Shown here one piece after another: positions 33,508 to 42,734 of a stretch of DNA of 64,000 bases (its first letter is position 1; each line of letters opens with the position of its first letter). The notes beneath the pieces are model-generated. The model saw nothing but the letters and a program-made list of their open reading frames with translations, was not told the origin of the DNA and ran no database searches. The stretch comes from JANOBD01 sp031411495 (lineage in GTDB: Bacteria > Planctomycetota > Phycisphaerae > Tepidisphaerales > Tepidisphaeraceae): assembly GCA_031411495.1 (NCBI GenBank), contig JANOBD010000053.1:1-64000 (forward strand). Direction: 5' to 3'. The translations under genes were made by a program, and so were the position numbers.

Positions 33508-34647
33508 ATGAAACTGCCGATCGGACTCTGCCTCATTTTGTTGTTGCTCACGGGCTGCGCGACGCACCGCGCCCCGACTCAGCCGGGCAGCCCCGTTGCG
33601 AGAGTCGCCGAGGCGAAGGAAGCCCAGGCCAAGAGCGCGCAGCGCCCGCCGATGCTGATGGAGCATCGTTTCGTTTCGCTCCCGCTCGACGCGGACAGCG
33701 AGCCGACGACGCGGCGGGCCAGGGAATATCCGCACACAAAGCGCTGGACCAGCGCGACGGTGAACGCGGAGTTCCCATTTACCGAGCTGCTGCCCAGTTG
33801 GAACGTGACCGTGCCCGAAAACACGGGCGTGCGGTGGGACGTTCGTGTGCGCGATCACGCGAGCGGCGAGTGGTCGCCCTGGCTCTACATCGGCTACTGG
33901 GGACGGGTCACGCACGATCATCGCACGACCGACTTCCCGCGCGGCGAAGTGGATATCGATACGCTGAAACTGAGCGAGCCGGCCGATGCATTCGAACTCC
34001 GCTCAACGCTGATGTCGTTCGACGTGACCGAGCCCGCGATGCCGATGGTCCGGAGGGTGCAAGCGGTCTATTCGCGCCCGCTGGAGCCGAAGCCGACGAT
34101 CTTCTCTCAGGCGTCGCCGGCGCGCGTGGATCTGCCGGTGCCGTTCCGCGCGCAGGGCCTGGAGGATAGATGCATCAGCGGCTCAATCTGTTCGCCGACG
34201 AGCGTAAGCATGGTGCTGCAGTGGGCGGGCATCGACCGGCCGACACAGCAGAACGCGCTGGCGATCTGGGACGATGATTATGCGATCTTCGGCAACTGGA
34301 ACCGCGCCGTGCAGTACGCCGGGTCACTCGGGCTGGACGCGCAGCTGGAACGGTTCACGACGATGGACCAGGTGAAGATGCGGCTCGCCGAAGGGCAGCC
34401 GATCATCGCGTCGATCAACTTCGAGCCCGGAACTTTTCCGAGCAACGTGATGGACTCGACGGACGGCCACCTCATTGTCGTCCGCGGAGTCAATGAGGCC
34501 GGCGACCTGATCGTCAACGACCCGGCGAGCAAAGACCGCGGCAACGGGATCATCTACAAAGCGGATGAACTGGCGCACGCGTGGCTCGTGAACACCGGCG
34601 GGGTCGGATACATCATCCGAAAGCGCGAATCGGCGGCGACTCGGTAA
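33508..34647 (+). CDS. Lipoprotein with C39-like peptidase domain
   Basis: 379 residues. Lipoprotein signal MKLPIGLCLILLLLTGC. Residues about 70-190 form a beta-sandwich (VRVRDHASGEWSPWLYIGYWG). The C-terminal about 190 residues match peptidase C39_2: CSPTSVSMVLQWAG (Cys in the SxCxPTS helix), STDGHLIVVRGV (His) and IVNDPAS (Asp). A thiol protease or bacteriocin-like processing role on the membrane is likely. It is divergent from btpA; their starts are about 100 bases apart. Confidence 0.85.
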   Translation: MKLPIGLCLILLLLTGCATHRAPTQPGSPVARVAEAKEAQAKSAQRPPMLMEHRFVSLPLDADSEPTTRRAREYPHTKRWTSATVNAEFPFTELLPSWNVTVPENTGVRWDVRVRDHASGEWSPWLYIGYWGRVTHDHRTTDFPRGEVDIDTLKLSEPADAFELRSTLMSFDVTEPAMPMVRRVQAVYSRPLEPKPTIFSQASPARVDLPVPFRAQGLEDRCISGSICSPTSVSMVLQWAGIDRPTQQNALAIWDDDYAIFGNWNRAVQYAGSLGLDAQLERFTTMDQVKMRLAEGQPIIASINFEPGTFPSNVMDSTDGHLIVVRGVNEAGDLIVNDPASKDRGNGIIYKADELAHAWLVNTGGVGYIIRKRESAATR

Positions 34648-34791
34648 CCGATAACCTTAATTCGCGATACGCCCGATAATAGGCCTTCAAATCGCATAGC
34701 GTGGCAAGAATCACCCGGTACAATCTTGCTGCCCTCGCGATGTGCCCGGGGCCATTTCTTATCAGGTCTGCGTAATCTAAGGAGAGGTTAA

Positions 34792-35367
34792 ATGAGGTAC
34801 GGAACGCTTGTCACATTGTCGTTCGTGGCGTCGATGTTTTCGTCGGCAGCGATGGGAAGCTCGATCAAGTTCGGGACGGCCCTCGCGCCCATTCAATCCG
34901 CCGGCCAGCCCGGCACCGGTTGGTCGAGCATCGAGTTCGATCTGGACACCCACGACATGTTGATCCGCGTCGGTTTCACAGGCCTGCGCGGCAATTCGAG
35001 CGCGGCAACGGTCAATGGCCCGACGGCCAGCCCCAACACCGGTTCCGCCGACGCGATGACCGCATTGCCTTCGCTCGCTGGCTTCCCGCTCGGCGTTCAC
35101 TCCGCGACGTACGAACACCTGTTCGATATGGATAGTGCTTCGAGCTACAACCCCGCGTTCCTCAATAACGCGGCAAACCACGGCGACGTCGTGCTGGCCT
35201 TCAACTCGCTCGTGACCGCGCTCACCGACGACAAGTCGTACCTCGATCTGAAGTCGACGCAATTGAGCGGCGCACTCAAAGGCTTCTACAAAGTGGTGCC
35301 GCCCACTCCCGAATCCACATCGCTCGCCGCAGGCGGGCTTCTCCTCGCGCTGCGTCGTCGTCGCTGA
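34792..35367 (+). CDS. CHRD-like PEP-CTERM protein, degenerate paralog
   Basis: 191 residues. Signal peptide (LVTLSFVASMFSSAAMG) and a CHRD-like beta fold (IEFDLDTHDMLIRVGFTGL, SATYEHLFDMDSASSYNPAF, KSYLDLKSTQLSGALKGF). It aligns with the next gene, but the conserved AHIHG and GEIRGF segments are changed to AATVNG and GALKGF. The tail PPTPESTSLAAGGLLLALRRRR is a PEP-CTERM-like anchor with an altered motif. AAGGAGAGG precedes the start. Function unknown. Confidence 0.78.
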   Translation: MRYGTLVTLSFVASMFSSAAMGSSIKFGTALAPIQSAGQPGTGWSSIEFDLDTHDMLIRVGFTGLRGNSSAATVNGPTASPNTGSADAMTALPSLAGFPLGVHSATYEHLFDMDSASSYNPAFLNNAANHGDVVLAFNSLVTALTDDKSYLDLKSTQLSGALKGFYKVVPPTPESTSLAAGGLLLALRRRR

Positions 35368-35721
35368 TTCACGGGTTGTCGAAAGCCATGATTTGACCGC
35401 CCGCGACGCCAGCATCGCGGGCTCTTTGCACGCGCGAGAATATCCATCGACGATCCGGCAGCGACAAGATCGAGAGGACATTTCTCCGCTTCGGGCCCAA
35501 CGGCGTGTCCACCCGTGGCGCTCCGGCCGGCGATTCGAACCGGACAGAGTGGCGGTCGCTGGCGATTGCAGTGCATCAGAACGAACGGGCGAATGGAAAT
35601 AATCCTGTTTCGGCGGAATAGCCGAATCCGCGTGCCGGTTCTCCTCGTAGCGAGTTTCGACGCTCAGCGCGTAGCGGTGTCTCCATTCTCGCCGACTCAT
35701 TTCTGCGTAAGGAGAGGATAG
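35368..35721. other. Spacer between the two CHRD genes
   Basis: 354 bases. It holds the hairpin at 35399-35427 and the leader of the second gene, ending in TAAGGAGAGGATAG just as the first gene's leader ends in TAAGGAGAGG. No additional gene. Confidence 0.6.
35399..35427 (+). terminator. Hairpin terminator after the first CHRD gene
   Basis: GCCCGCGA and TCGCGGGC with an eight-base loop, followed by TCTTT. Confidence 0.75.
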
Positions 35722-36291
35722 ATGAAGACTTACTCCAAGTTTGTTGTTGCGGCGGTCGCCGCGCTCTTCGCGTCGGCGGCAAGCGCCCACGTGGTTTCAT
35801 ACTCCGCGTTTCTGAGTGGACCGAATGAATCGCCGGCGAATGCGTCGCCTGGTACCGGACATGCAACGGTGACCTTTGATCTCGATCTGGTCACGATGCG
35901 CGTACAAGCCGACTTTACTGGCCTGACCGGAACGGTTAGCGCGGCGCACATTCACGGCGCTACGGCGGTTGCCGGCGCCGGTAATGCCGGCGTGATGACC
36001 GTCACTCCGACCTTCACCGGTTTTCCCAGCGGCGTCACGTCGGGTACCTACGACCACACCTTCGATATGACCCTGGCCAGCAGCTACAACCCCTCGTTCG
36101 TCACGGCAAATGGCGGATCGGTATCCAACGCCCTCAACGCACTGCTCGCCGCTCATGCAGATGGCAAAGCCTACCTCAACATTCATTCATCGACCTTTGG
36201 TGGCGGCGAAATTCGCGGCTTCCTGACGCCGGAACCCGCGAGCCTCGCCGCCCTCGCCGGCGTGACGCTCGTCGCACGTCGCCGCCGCTGA
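35722..36291 (+). CDS. CHRD-domain PEP-CTERM protein
   Basis: 189 residues. Signal peptide (FVVAAVAALFASAASA), then a CHRD domain: PNESPANASPGTGHATVTFDLD, VSAAHIHGATA, YLNIHSSTFGGGEIRGF, in which the conserved His and Arg are retained. The PEP-CTERM tail is TPEPASLAALAGVTLVARRRR. Likely secreted and anchored by exosortase. A tandem duplicate of the preceding gene. Confidence 0.85.
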   Translation: MKTYSKFVVAAVAALFASAASAHVVSYSAFLSGPNESPANASPGTGHATVTFDLDLVTMRVQADFTGLTGTVSAAHIHGATAVAGAGNAGVMTVTPTFTGFPSGVTSGTYDHTFDMTLASSYNPSFVTANGGSVSNALNALLAAHADGKAYLNIHSSTFGGGEIRGFLTPEPASLAALAGVTLVARRRR

Positions 36292-36324
36292 GCTGAGTAT
36301 TCGCATCGGGGGTCAATGCAGGAG

Positions 36325-36357
36325 CCCGCGACAAGCTGTGCTGTCGCGGGTTTCTTT
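36325..36357 (+). terminator. Rho-independent terminator after the second CHRD gene
   Basis: CCCGCGACA and TGTCGCGGG with an eight-base loop, followed by TTTCTTT. The stem is similar to the terminator of the upstream paralog. Confidence 0.85.
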
Positions 36358-36412
36358 ACGCGCCCCTCTCTTCAAGCCGGTAGCATTCGTAAGTTCCGAC
36401 GGGGAGGACTCG

Positions 36413-37822
36413 ATGTTCCGTCATTCTGTCGCTTTGGTGTTCGCTCTCGTATCGACGCTGTCGGTGTGCAGCTCGGAGCAGGCGATCCCCGTGAAGGTGG
36501 ACCCGCGGGTCGAGCTGCTCGCGATCGTCTTCAGGCTCGCCGGCAACCCTGAATACAACATGCCCAACTCCAAGTCGAAGTACGCCGACGAGGTCGAAGC
36601 GTATTTCGGCAAGTTCCGCGATCATGAGGTGGTGAAACTCGCACGCGAACTTCGAAACTCGCGCGGCATTTCTTTCGACGCCGTGATGAGCATGGCCGTC
36701 CATCTCGATGACAAGCTTCCGCCCGGGCCGCGCACGCCTTTGGAACCGCGTCCGGCGCTGCTCGAATCGCGGTGGACCGACGCCGACGCGGCCAGGTTCA
36801 TCGCTGCTCTCGACGGGTTCGTCAAGGACACCGATGCCGCTCAGTTCTTCGACGCTCACGCCGCGTTCTTTGAACAGTGCGCCGGCCGGCTCTCGACGAT
36901 CGTCAACAAGCAGAAGATCATGCCGTTCTTCGACAGCTACTTCGGCAAGCGGCAGACCGCGTCGTACACCGTGATCGTCGGCATGCTCAACGGCGGCGGG
37001 AACTATGGCGTCTCGATGCGCCACGCCGACGGCCGCGAGGAGATCACGCCCGTCATCGGCATCTACAAGTGGGACGATCAAGGACTTCCTGCGATCGGCG
37101 GCGAAGTGCTTCACACGATCTTCCATGAGTTCTGCCACGCGTACACGAACGCGATCGTCGAGAAGCACTGGCCGGAACTCGACACATCGTGCGGCCATCT
37201 CTTCGATCGCACCGCCGCAACGATGCGCCGCAATGCTTACGGAATGCCCAGGACGCTCGCGTATGAATCGTTCGTCCGCGCCTGCGTCGTTCGCGCGATG
37301 GCAAATTTGTACGGAGAGAAGGTCGGCCAGAAGCAGGCGATCAGCGAGGCGTGCAGCGGCTTCGCGTGGACTCTCGATTTCGCCGACCTGCTCAAGCAGT
37401 ATGAGGCCGATCGAAAGACGTTTGTCGACTTTGAATCGTTCATCCCACGAATCGTTGCGTTCTTCGACAAGACGGCGACGAATTACGACGCGATGCTGCA
37501 TCGCTTTCCGCAGATCGTCTCCATCACGCCCGGCAACGGCGACAACGCAGTCGATGCGGGAAAGACGAAGCAGATTACGATCACGTTCGATCGGCCGATG
37601 CGCGACAAGAGCTGGTCGGTCGTTACGCTCGACCGATCCCAGTTCCCGGCGATCGGCAATCCGTCGTTCGATGCAGAACGCAAGGTGCTGACGCTCCCGG
37701 CGACGCTGGAGCCGAATCACACCTATCGCTTCGGGTTGAACGGCCCGAACTTTCTCGGCTTCGTCGACGATAATGGGATGCCGCTGCTGCCGAAGGAAGT
37801 TTCGTTCACGACGGCGCCGTAG
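36413..37822 (+). CDS. DUF4932 metalloprotease-like secreted protein
   Basis: 469 residues. Signal-type start (FRHSVALVFALVSTLSVCSS). The central DUF4932 domain includes VIVGMLNGGGNYGVSM and the zinc motif TIFHEFCHAYTN (HExxH intact), with a probable further ligand downstream. The C-terminal about 100 residues (SITPGNGDNAVDAGKTKQITITFDRPM in parts) are a Big_5 Ig-like domain. Likely an extracellular zinc protease. GGGGAGG sits seven bases before the ATG at 36413. Confidence 0.82.
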   Translation: MFRHSVALVFALVSTLSVCSSEQAIPVKVDPRVELLAIVFRLAGNPEYNMPNSKSKYADEVEAYFGKFRDHEVVKLARELRNSRGISFDAVMSMAVHLDDKLPPGPRTPLEPRPALLESRWTDADAARFIAALDGFVKDTDAAQFFDAHAAFFEQCAGRLSTIVNKQKIMPFFDSYFGKRQTASYTVIVGMLNGGGNYGVSMRHADGREEITPVIGIYKWDDQGLPAIGGEVLHTIFHEFCHAYTNAIVEKHWPELDTSCGHLFDRTAATMRRNAYGMPRTLAYESFVRACVVRAMANLYGEKVGQKQAISEACSGFAWTLDFADLLKQYEADRKTFVDFESFIPRIVAFFDKTATNYDAMLHRFPQIVSITPGNGDNAVDAGKTKQITITFDRPMRDKSWSVVTLDRSQFPAIGNPSFDAERKVLTLPATLEPNHTYRFGLNGPNFLGFVDDNGMPLLPKEVSFTTAP

Positions 37823-37861
37823 GGTCGGCATTGGCCGTGGAGTCGTGCTACGCTGCGTGCG

Positions 37862-38794
37862 ATGAAGAGACGGGAAACACGCCACATTCCGGTTCTGCTC
37901 GCACCCGTTCTCAACGTGCTGCGCGTCCGACCCGGCATGACGGTGGTCGATTGCACGCTGGGCCTCGGCGGACACGCGGCGGCGATGCTGCATGCCGTTT
38001 CTCCCGGCGGGCGACTTATCGGCATCGACTTCGATCCCGGCAACATGGCCATCGCCCGCGCGAAACTCGACGAAGTTAACGCGAGCGGCGCCGCACGCTT
38101 CGATCTGTATCACAACAATTTCGCCGCGCTGCCGAACGTGTTGCGTGAAGCCGGCGTGGAGAAAGTGGACGCGATCCTCGCCGATGTGGGCGTTGCCAGC
38201 ACACAGATCGACGATCCCGCACGCGGGTTCAGTTACAAAAAGCCCGGCCCGCTCGACATGCGCATGGACCCGACGCGCGGTCAGCCGGCATCCGCGATTG
38301 TGAATCGACTGAGCGAAAGGGAACTGGCGGAAGCGTTCCAGGAGTACGGCGACGAAGACGAGGCCCCGCAGATCGCCAGGCTCATCGTCGAGCGACGGAA
38401 GCAGAAGCCGATCGAGACGACGACGGATCTGATGGCGATCGTCTGCGAAGCGCGCGACTTCACCATCGAACGCGCCGCCGGCGCGAAGCTCCATCCGGCC
38501 GCACGAACGTTCCAGGCGCTGCGCATCCTTGTGAACCGCGAGATGGCGAACCTCGAGCGTTTGCTGGCGGTGATTCCGGAGGTTCTCAATCCCGACGGCG
38601 TGGCCGCGATCATCAGCTTCCACAGCGGCGAAGATCGAAGGGTGAAGCAGGCGTTCCGCGACGGCCTACGCGAGGGCATTTTCGACAAAATCAGCGCCGA
38701 CCCGATCGTGGCGGATGAAGAAGAGCAGACAAAGAACCCTCGCTCACGCAGTGCGAAACTGCGATGGGCAAAGCGCGCGCGCGACGAATCGTGA
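37862..38794 (+). CDS. rsmH: 16S rRNA (cytosine(1402)-N4)-methyltransferase
   Basis: 310 residues of the usual length. HIPVLLAPVL, VVDCTLGLGGHAAAML (SAM site), LIGIDFDP, DAILADVGVASTQIDDPARGFSY, LDMRMDP, ARRTFQALRI-like (AARTFQALRILVN) and ISFHSGEDRRVK are all present. It methylates C1402 in the ribosomal decoding centre. In many bacteria it begins the dcw cluster after mraZ; here neither mraZ nor ftsL/ftsI neighbours it. Confidence 0.95.
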   Translation: MKRRETRHIPVLLAPVLNVLRVRPGMTVVDCTLGLGGHAAAMLHAVSPGGRLIGIDFDPGNMAIARAKLDEVNASGAARFDLYHNNFAALPNVLREAGVEKVDAILADVGVASTQIDDPARGFSYKKPGPLDMRMDPTRGQPASAIVNRLSERELAEAFQEYGDEDEAPQIARLIVERRKQKPIETTTDLMAIVCEARDFTIERAAGAKLHPAARTFQALRILVNREMANLERLLAVIPEVLNPDGVAAIISFHSGEDRRVKQAFRDGLREGIFDKISADPIVADEEEQTKNPRSRSAKLRWAKRARDES

Positions 38795-39092
38795 ACTCTC
38801 GGAATCCGCGAGAAAACCCATGAAGTGGCTTTCTGTCAACTTCGACATCGCGTCTTGACGACCTGGTGTCCGATGATCTTCCGTGGGATCGAGGGATCCG
38901 GCTACGGCGTGGCGTCATCTGCGCGTCATCGAACCACCGGGCCATAGAGTTCACCTATATTGACTCAAGGTTCGTGTTCACTGCTAATTCTTTGGCTTGT
39001 CTGCTTTGGCACGCGTAAAAACCTGTCATAATTCGCCTGCGATCAATCGACGATCGGCCTGTCCTCATATCCCGGCTGCGGGGGAGATCCAT
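38795..39092. other. Upstream region of the second dockerin gene
   Basis: 298 bases, no gene. A possible promoter is TTGGCA with CATAAT 15 bases downstream (about 39005-39031), which would place the transcript start before the TTG at 39093 and after the alternative start at 38997. Confidence 0.4.
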
Positions 39093-42000
39093 TTGAAGCG
39101 TCAATCGTGTTCGCGTGCTCGTTCGTCTCGCCGATTTGTCCATGCGCAATCGCTGGAACGACGCCAAATGCTTTGTGGGCTGCCTCACACCGCGCTGAAT
39201 CCCGCGCCCGCTTTCGATTATCAGCTCGAGCGAAGCGCGCAGGCGAACTCGGGAAGCGGAGATGCCGTTTCGATCATCTGGTCCAACCGCGGCACCGTGG
39301 GTGACGGATTTGCGAGCACTTTTGCCGCCAACGCCAGTGCCGCTCGTACCGTTGTCGACCAGGTTCTGGCAGACTGGTCTAACGCGATCACAAGCTGGAA
39401 CCGAGCGGACGGGACGACGACCTTTCAAGTATCGATTTCGATGTATGGAAGCGGCACCGGCTGGGGAGCGGCGGCTGGGCCTTCGAGCACTGTACCGGCA
39501 GACGGCAAGCCTCGCACCGGCTCGATGTCGATCTCGCGCGGCAGCGACACGTCGGGCGACGGCCTCGGCGACGGGGCGGGCTGGTACCTCGACCCTCGAC
39601 CTGCCGACAGCGCGGAGTTTCTCGGCAACGTCATCAACGCCTTCGCCGGCCGACCGACCTCAACGACTTCAAACTTCGATCTCTACACGGTCGTTTCGCT
39701 CGAACTTACGCACGTGCTGGGCCTGATTACCGGTACAGGATTCAACGCCTACAAGCTCGCCACCAGCGGCTACACCACAGTGCTCACCGCGCCCGACACC
39801 GCTGAGGCAGGCGCGGGCAACACCGGCTCGCTCGGCTACTTCGTGAAGTTCGACGGGCCCACCATCGACCACCTGATGACCACCAACAACGGCGGCAGCG
39901 GCGGCAGCAACTGGGGGTCGCCGATCCACACTGCCGGCCCGGGCTCGACCGTTGTCGGCGGCGCCACCTGGTACGGAACTGATGACTCGGGCAATGCCGT
40001 CTACGATCAGGCACGCTACCTGCCCAACGAAGTGGTCCTGCGCATCCTCTCTGACGCGTACGGCTACAGCATCGCCGACCCGACAACCCTTCAGAGCTTT
40101 TACGCCCAGCTCGACAGCAGCACCGGCCGGCTCACCGTGCGCGGGCGGGACGCCAGCAACGACATTATCAGCGTGATGAAGGTCGGCACGAAACTGCGCG
40201 TGAGTGTGGACCTTGCCGTCGACGTTCCGGGCAGCGGTGCGCTGCCCGGCGCGGGCGACCTGCCGGCTTACGTGCGAGAGTTCGATCTCGTGAACGTCAA
40301 TTCCGTTTTCATCGACGGCCTGAGCGGAAACGACAACATCACCGTCGACATCGTCAAGCCCACGACGGTCGAAGGCGGCGACGGTGCCGACACGATTCGC
40401 GTGGCGAGCGCGGCGTCCGGAACCGGCAGCATCGCCATCCGCGGCGGAAACGACAACGACCAGCTCTACGCCGGCTACAACAACAATCTCGATGCCATTG
40501 ATGCCGACGTCACGCTCGATGGCGGTTTTGGCACCGACACGATCTGGTACGAAGACGCGTTCAACCCGGTCGCGAGCATTTACCAGATGAACGGGAACTA
40601 CCTCACCCGCGGCGGCATGTTCACCGTCTATCACAGTAACTCCGAAGCGGTCCGCGCCTACCTCGGAAGCAACGCCTCCACCGTCAACATTTTCGAAGCG
40701 ACCGTCCCGACCAGCGTGTACGGCGGAAATGCCGCCGACCAGTTCATCGTCTCCAGCGTCACCAATACACTCGTTCCGTACTACTACCCGCTGATGGTCG
40801 ACGGCGGCGGCGGACAGGACACCTTCGACGTTCGCGATACCGCCCAGATCAATCCTTCGGTCTACAACATTTCCAGCAACACGCTCGAACGCGTCGGCAG
40901 CGCCGCGATGACGTTCAACGCGATGGAAATCTTCAAGCTCACCGCCACCGGAGCCACGGATGAAATCCGAGTTCGCTCCACCGGAACAACCTGCACGTAC
41001 AACTTGTTCAGCGGTGCGAACAGCGATCGCTTCTACATCGGCGACGGAACGACCAAGCGACTTGACCCGATCGACGGCGCGATCTCCATCGACGGCCAGA
41101 GCGGCAGCAGCGATGAAGTGAATCTCTACGATCAGGACAGCACCTCGGCCGCCACCTACACCGGAACCGCGACCTCTGTCTACTCGTCCGACACGGCGCT
41201 GATCTCCCTTTCCAACACCGAGCAGGCGTGGTTCTACGGCAGCAGCGCCGGCGACACGTTCAACATCACGCCGTCGAGCGCGATCGAGTATCATCTCGAT
41301 GGCCGCTCGGGTACCGATACCCTCGCGCTCAACATGAGCGGCGTCACCTCGCCGGTGCAGACGCCGACCACCAGCAGTTCGGGCACGTGGTCGTTCGGCA
41401 ATCGGTTGCCCGTTTACTACACCGGCATCGAGAACAACGGCGGAACGCCGGTGAACAATCCGCCTACGATCGGCTCGCTCTCGGCGTCGGCGGGGAGCGT
41501 GACGCAAGGCACCCCGGCGACCCTCACCGCCAACAGCGTGACAGATTCCGATGGCACCATCCTGGCTGTCTATTTCTACCGCGAAAACAACGGCATCTCC
41601 GGTTTTCAGAGCGATGACCTGCTGCTCACGACCGATTCGAGTTCGCCGTACAATTGCACCTTCAACACCGGCGGGCTCGCAGCCGGAACCTACACGCTTT
41701 ATGCGCGTGCCGTGGACAACGGCAGCGTGTTCAGCAATGTGGCCTCCACGACGGTTGCGGTGACAACGCCGACCAATCAGTCGCCGACCATCGCTTCGCT
41801 CACGTCTTCCGCATCGAGCGTGGTCGCCGGCAACGCCTTCCGCCTCGCTGCCAATGGGGTCAGTGATTCGGACGGAACGGTGCTCGATGTGCGCTTCTTC
41901 CGCGAGACCAACGGCATCGGGGGTCTGCAGCTCGGTGGCGACACGTTGCTCGCCACCGACGTCAGCGCCGCCGACGGGTGGTATGCCGACATCAACACGG

Positions 42001-42644
42001 TGGGATTCTCAGCGGGCAGCTACCAGTATTACGCGATCGCGCGCGACAACGCCGGCCTGGAAGGCAACACGGTCTCGACGACCGTCAGCATTACGACGCC
42101 GCCTGGACCGACACCGTACTACAAAACGATGTTCATGGAGCAGTACCCCGTGCGCGTGTTCTTCATCTGGCTGGAGGATGTGGGCGCCAGTCTCGACACG
42201 GGTGACCTCACCGTGCGCAACCTCGCGACCAACCAGACGGTCGGAATCAGCGAGGTCACGTGGGATTCGGCCAATCGTGCCGCGCTCTTCTCGCTCGCGA
42301 GCTTCCCACCCGACGGCAACTACCGCGCCACGCTCTCGGGAAGCGGCATCAGCGCCAACGGCGTCCCGATGGGAACGAATGTCGATGTCGATTTCTTCAT
42401 CCTGCGCGGCGACGCGAACAATGATCGTCGAGTCGATTTCACGGACCTGTTGACGCTCGCGCAGAATTACGGCGGGATGAACCGGAACTTCAGCCAAGGC
42501 AACTTCGACCTGGATACGCAAGGCCTCGTCGACTTCAACGACCTGCTGTTGCTCGCCCAACGCTACGGCACGAGCCTGCTGCAGACCGTGCCAAGCTTCA
42601 CGGCCAGAGCCAAGTCGCGCGTCAGCAAAGACGTCCTGGCGTGA
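39093..42644 (+). CDS. Giant secreted dockerin protein, paralog of the gene at 1157-5683
   Basis: 1183 residues from TTG 39093, chosen because GGGGGAG lies upstream and the SLERRQML export motif follows at once. Residues about 55-330 form the metallopeptidase-like domain, but the zinc site reads L-E-L-T-H-V-L-G at 203-210, lacking the first His. Both paralogs share an LMTT-N-GG segment. Residues about 370-770 are acidic repeats (GGDGADTIR, GGGGQDTFD); two Ig-like repeats follow (PTIGSLSASAGSV and PTIASLTSSASSV); the C-terminus has dockerin loops GDANNDRRVDFTDLL and DTQGLVDFNDLL. Probably surface-located and non-catalytic. Confidence 0.88.
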   Translation: MKRQSCSRARSSRRFVHAQSLERRQMLCGLPHTALNPAPAFDYQLERSAQANSGSGDAVSIIWSNRGTVGDGFASTFAANASAARTVVDQVLADWSNAITSWNRADGTTTFQVSISMYGSGTGWGAAAGPSSTVPADGKPRTGSMSISRGSDTSGDGLGDGAGWYLDPRPADSAEFLGNVINAFAGRPTSTTSNFDLYTVVSLELTHVLGLITGTGFNAYKLATSGYTTVLTAPDTAEAGAGNTGSLGYFVKFDGPTIDHLMTTNNGGSGGSNWGSPIHTAGPGSTVVGGATWYGTDDSGNAVYDQARYLPNEVVLRILSDAYGYSIADPTTLQSFYAQLDSSTGRLTVRGRDASNDIISVMKVGTKLRVSVDLAVDVPGSGALPGAGDLPAYVREFDLVNVNSVFIDGLSGNDNITVDIVKPTTVEGGDGADTIRVASAASGTGSIAIRGGNDNDQLYAGYNNNLDAIDADVTLDGGFGTDTIWYEDAFNPVASIYQMNGNYLTRGGMFTVYHSNSEAVRAYLGSNASTVNIFEATVPTSVYGGNAADQFIVSSVTNTLVPYYYPLMVDGGGGQDTFDVRDTAQINPSVYNISSNTLERVGSAAMTFNAMEIFKLTATGATDEIRVRSTGTTCTYNLFSGANSDRFYIGDGTTKRLDPIDGAISIDGQSGSSDEVNLYDQDSTSAATYTGTATSVYSSDTALISLSNTEQAWFYGSSAGDTFNITPSSAIEYHLDGRSGTDTLALNMSGVTSPVQTPTTSSSGTWSFGNRLPVYYTGIENNGGTPVNNPPTIGSLSASAGSVTQGTPATLTANSVTDSDGTILAVYFYRENNGISGFQSDDLLLTTDSSSPYNCTFNTGGLAAGTYTLYARAVDNGSVFSNVASTTVAVTTPTNQSPTIASLTSSASSVVAGNAFRLAANGVSDSDGTVLDVRFFRETNGIGGLQLGGDTLLATDVSAADGWYADINTVGFSAGSYQYYAIARDNAGLEGNTVSTTVSITTPPGPTPYYKTMFMEQYPVRVFFIWLEDVGASLDTGDLTVRNLATNQTVGISEVTWDSANRAALFSLASFPPDGNYRATLSGSGISANGVPMGTNVDVDFFILRGDANNDRRVDFTDLLTLAQNYGGMNRNFSQGNFDLDTQGLVDFNDLLLLAQRYGTSLLQTVPSFTARAKSRVSKDVLA

Positions 42645-42734
42645 TGGGAGGGGCGGCGGGATAAGCCGTTCCATGGGTTCGCGCCGGCGATAAAGATGCC
42701 GCGTGTCGATCGTGAGGTCCAGGCGTTCGGATTC

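Noticed and set aside
36356..38623. 755-codon frame opposite the DUF4932 and rsmH genes
   Set aside because: Shadow of two well-supported plus-strand genes; Arg- and His-rich peptide typical of antisense GC-rich codons.
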